Shown one piece after another: positions 19,601-20,484 of a stretch of 20,484 nucleotides of DNA. Both the position numbers and the translations under genes were made by a program. The DNA comes from Cudoniella acicularis (Eukaryota; Ascomycota; Leotiomycetes; Helotiales; Helotiaceae). Position 1 is the first letter of the stretch; the number at the start of each line of letters is the position of its first letter. The notes beneath the pieces were generated by a model, which saw only the letters and a list, made by a program, of their open reading frames with translations, did not search any database and was not told the DNA's origin. Location: positions 1 to 20,484 of the forward strand of contig JAAMPI010001058.1 in assembly GCA_013054445.1 (NCBI GenBank), read 5' to 3'.

Positions 19601-19999
19601 ACAAGCGATCTCGGACCACGAGACCACCCCGTCCCGCCCATGACCCCTATGTCCAGTCTCAACAGCAACCTCTTCAAACCCTCCTGTCCTTTCGACATCA
19701 TTACAGCAACAGCACCATCATCCCAACCACCCTGCACCACTGGTATAACCCCGCCGAGCGACACCTCGGAAAGCTCGAACACAATGCAATTCCCCTTCCG
19801 CCAGGGCAAATACACAAATACCGAAGGCTCCTGTCCTGTCGACCCTTCGATGTTCTATTCTCCTCCGCCTGAATGGTCCGCAAATGGAGATGAGGGTCGC
19901 AGGTTTCAGAGTAGCAGTGGGATCCAGGGAGAGGCATCAACGGATATGAATGCGTTCTTGGATGGGATCGATTGGGATTCGAATGTACTTCAGGGTTGA
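16687..19999 (+). CDS. Zn2Cys6 transcription factor with fungal-specific domain
   Basis: Nuclear DNA-binding regulator. Six exons, 16687-17002, 17055-17322, 17724-17940, 18000-18302, 18355-18933 and 19058-19999, join in frame to 874 residues. The binuclear cluster is CVSCRKRKLKC...CGTCSRLRHEC with cysteines at 55, 58, 65, 72, 75 and 82 (C-x2-C-x6-C-x6-C-x2-C-x6-C). The linker MKELEARLAEVETKL is a short dimerising coiled coil restored by splicing the first intron. The fungal-specific middle domain follows: IYFEKYHPTIPMLHKYRYLA, SLDRAPHMRPPICLRYA, HAQTWGLIGTYEAK, MCHMLGLHRLD, ELEERRRCFWAAFYCDRWAS. Then NLPVSEEAFEKG and FLHMNIHASSICLHQAA. The C-terminal third is low-complexity, with an NVP triple repeat near 19290. 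The second intron is 401 nt. The family is widely conserved in filamentous ascomycetes, but I cannot name a target. The short motif after SWLGFTLYVS is less typical than the rest. Confidence 0.93.
17323..17723 (+). other. 401-nt intron in the Zn2Cys6 regulator
   Basis: GTACGT donor at 17323, TTGCTAATTT branch region and AAGCAG acceptor ending 17723. It joins DEL to HKIYFEKYHP, as the family requires. Its length is far above the 52-124 nt of the other introns in this gene. Open frames inside it on both strands have no motif. Confidence 0.75.
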
Positions 20000-20378
20000 G
20001 CTACACTTGAGCTACACCGCGTTTAATTACGCAGTAAGTCATTTTTGGCTTGCATGTATTACTCATTTTTATAACGACCTCGCGGCTTTTACGGATGTCT
20101 ACGAATTATTACGTTGTTGTTTCTACGGAGACGTGAGCAACCGGATCTAATCTTTACTCAATCTATTTGCAACTTTCCGACAATTTTAGTGTGTTGCTTC
20201 AAAGGAGTATGAATTTATGACCAGATGGTATTGGGATGATTTGGCGCATTTTAGACTGGTCTTTGCGGGACCTGGGATGAAAATCAGTACCTGGACTGGG
20301 TTGGAGTGGTAAAAGCCACAATCATTGTAAAGTACGATGTCACTGCAAAAGGATGCCCCGAGGCCATTGAGATGAAGA
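20000..20378. other. spacer after the Zn2Cys6 regulator
   Basis: No gene is supported. It should hold the 3' untranslated region of the regulator and upstream DNA of the next gene. An open frame on the minus strand (20186-20446) overlaps the putative promoter and lacks motifs. Confidence 0.5.
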
Positions 20379-20484
20379 TATATAAGCTCAGAAATCAATA
20401 CAACTCTACTACCTACCACCCCTCTCCTTCCCTCCCACTCAATCAATCAATCTACTTACACATCAACCACCTCCCTATCCGCCA
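20379..20484 (+). promoter_or_regulatory. probable promoter of a gene beyond the right edge
   Basis: TATATAAG at 20379-20386 is followed by a long C/T-rich stretch (about 20400-20484) with a CAATCAATCAATC run. This is the usual look of a TATA box and pyrimidine-rich transcription start and leader of a well-expressed fungal gene on the plus strand. No start codon is reached within the window. Confidence 0.55.

Noticed and set aside
1..20484. CRISPR arrays, rRNA genes, bacterial operons
   Set aside because: None seen; the intron-rich gene structure is eukaryotic and the only repeats are the ones listed.

Overview
This window is nuclear DNA from a filamentous ascomycete (Pezizomycotina). The genes carry many short GT-AG introns (50-160 nt, one of about 400 nt) with CTAAC/CTGAC-type branch points. 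The protein families are typical of fungi: a Zn2Cys6 regulator with a fungal-specific domain, a LaeA-like methyltransferase and a microsomal P450. AT-rich gene-poor stretches lie between them. I could not fix the species.

Layout from left to right. 1-2250: AT-rich, with a few undetermined bases near the edge, no recognisable gene, one inverted-repeat pair and one strong hairpin. 2260-3174 (+): a small secreted Ser/Thr-rich protein gene that looks disrupted. 3491-5517 (-): a complete eight-exon cytochrome P450 of 504 residues. 6577-7928 (+): a complete four-exon LaeA-like SAM methyltransferase of 383 residues. The last two are divergent and share about 1.06 kb of upstream DNA. 8478-8897 (+): a decayed NmrA/isoflavone-reductase-like gene. 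9123-11940 (-): a tandem array of four diverged copies of a very small Cys-rich protein gene (about 50 residues), each with its own TATA box and shared upstream element. Two copies are intact, one is frameshifted and one has internal stops. 12046-12275: a threefold repeat of about 97 bp. 12424-15265 (-): a complete two-exon P1B-type copper ATPase of 927 residues. 16687-19999 (+): a complete six-exon Zn2Cys6 transcription factor of 874 residues, divergent from the ATPase. 20379-20484: what looks like the TATA box and pyrimidine-rich leader of a rightward gene beginning beyond the window.

How the parts may work together. The P450 and methyltransferase could be a tailoring and control pair of secondary metabolism, but no backbone enzyme (PKS, NRPS, terpene cyclase) is visible, so a cluster is not shown. 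The ATPase would export or sequester copper. The neighbouring Zn2Cys6 factor shares its promoter region, which holds CGG-type triplets, so a regulatory link is possible but unproven. The most unusual item is the array of Cys-rich microprotein genes. They share a CxLC motif, a later Cys and a terminal PGxCHRxGC-like motif, and I do not recognise the family. All gene models come from reading the sequence; exon junctions were checked only by frame, splice consensus and family expectation.
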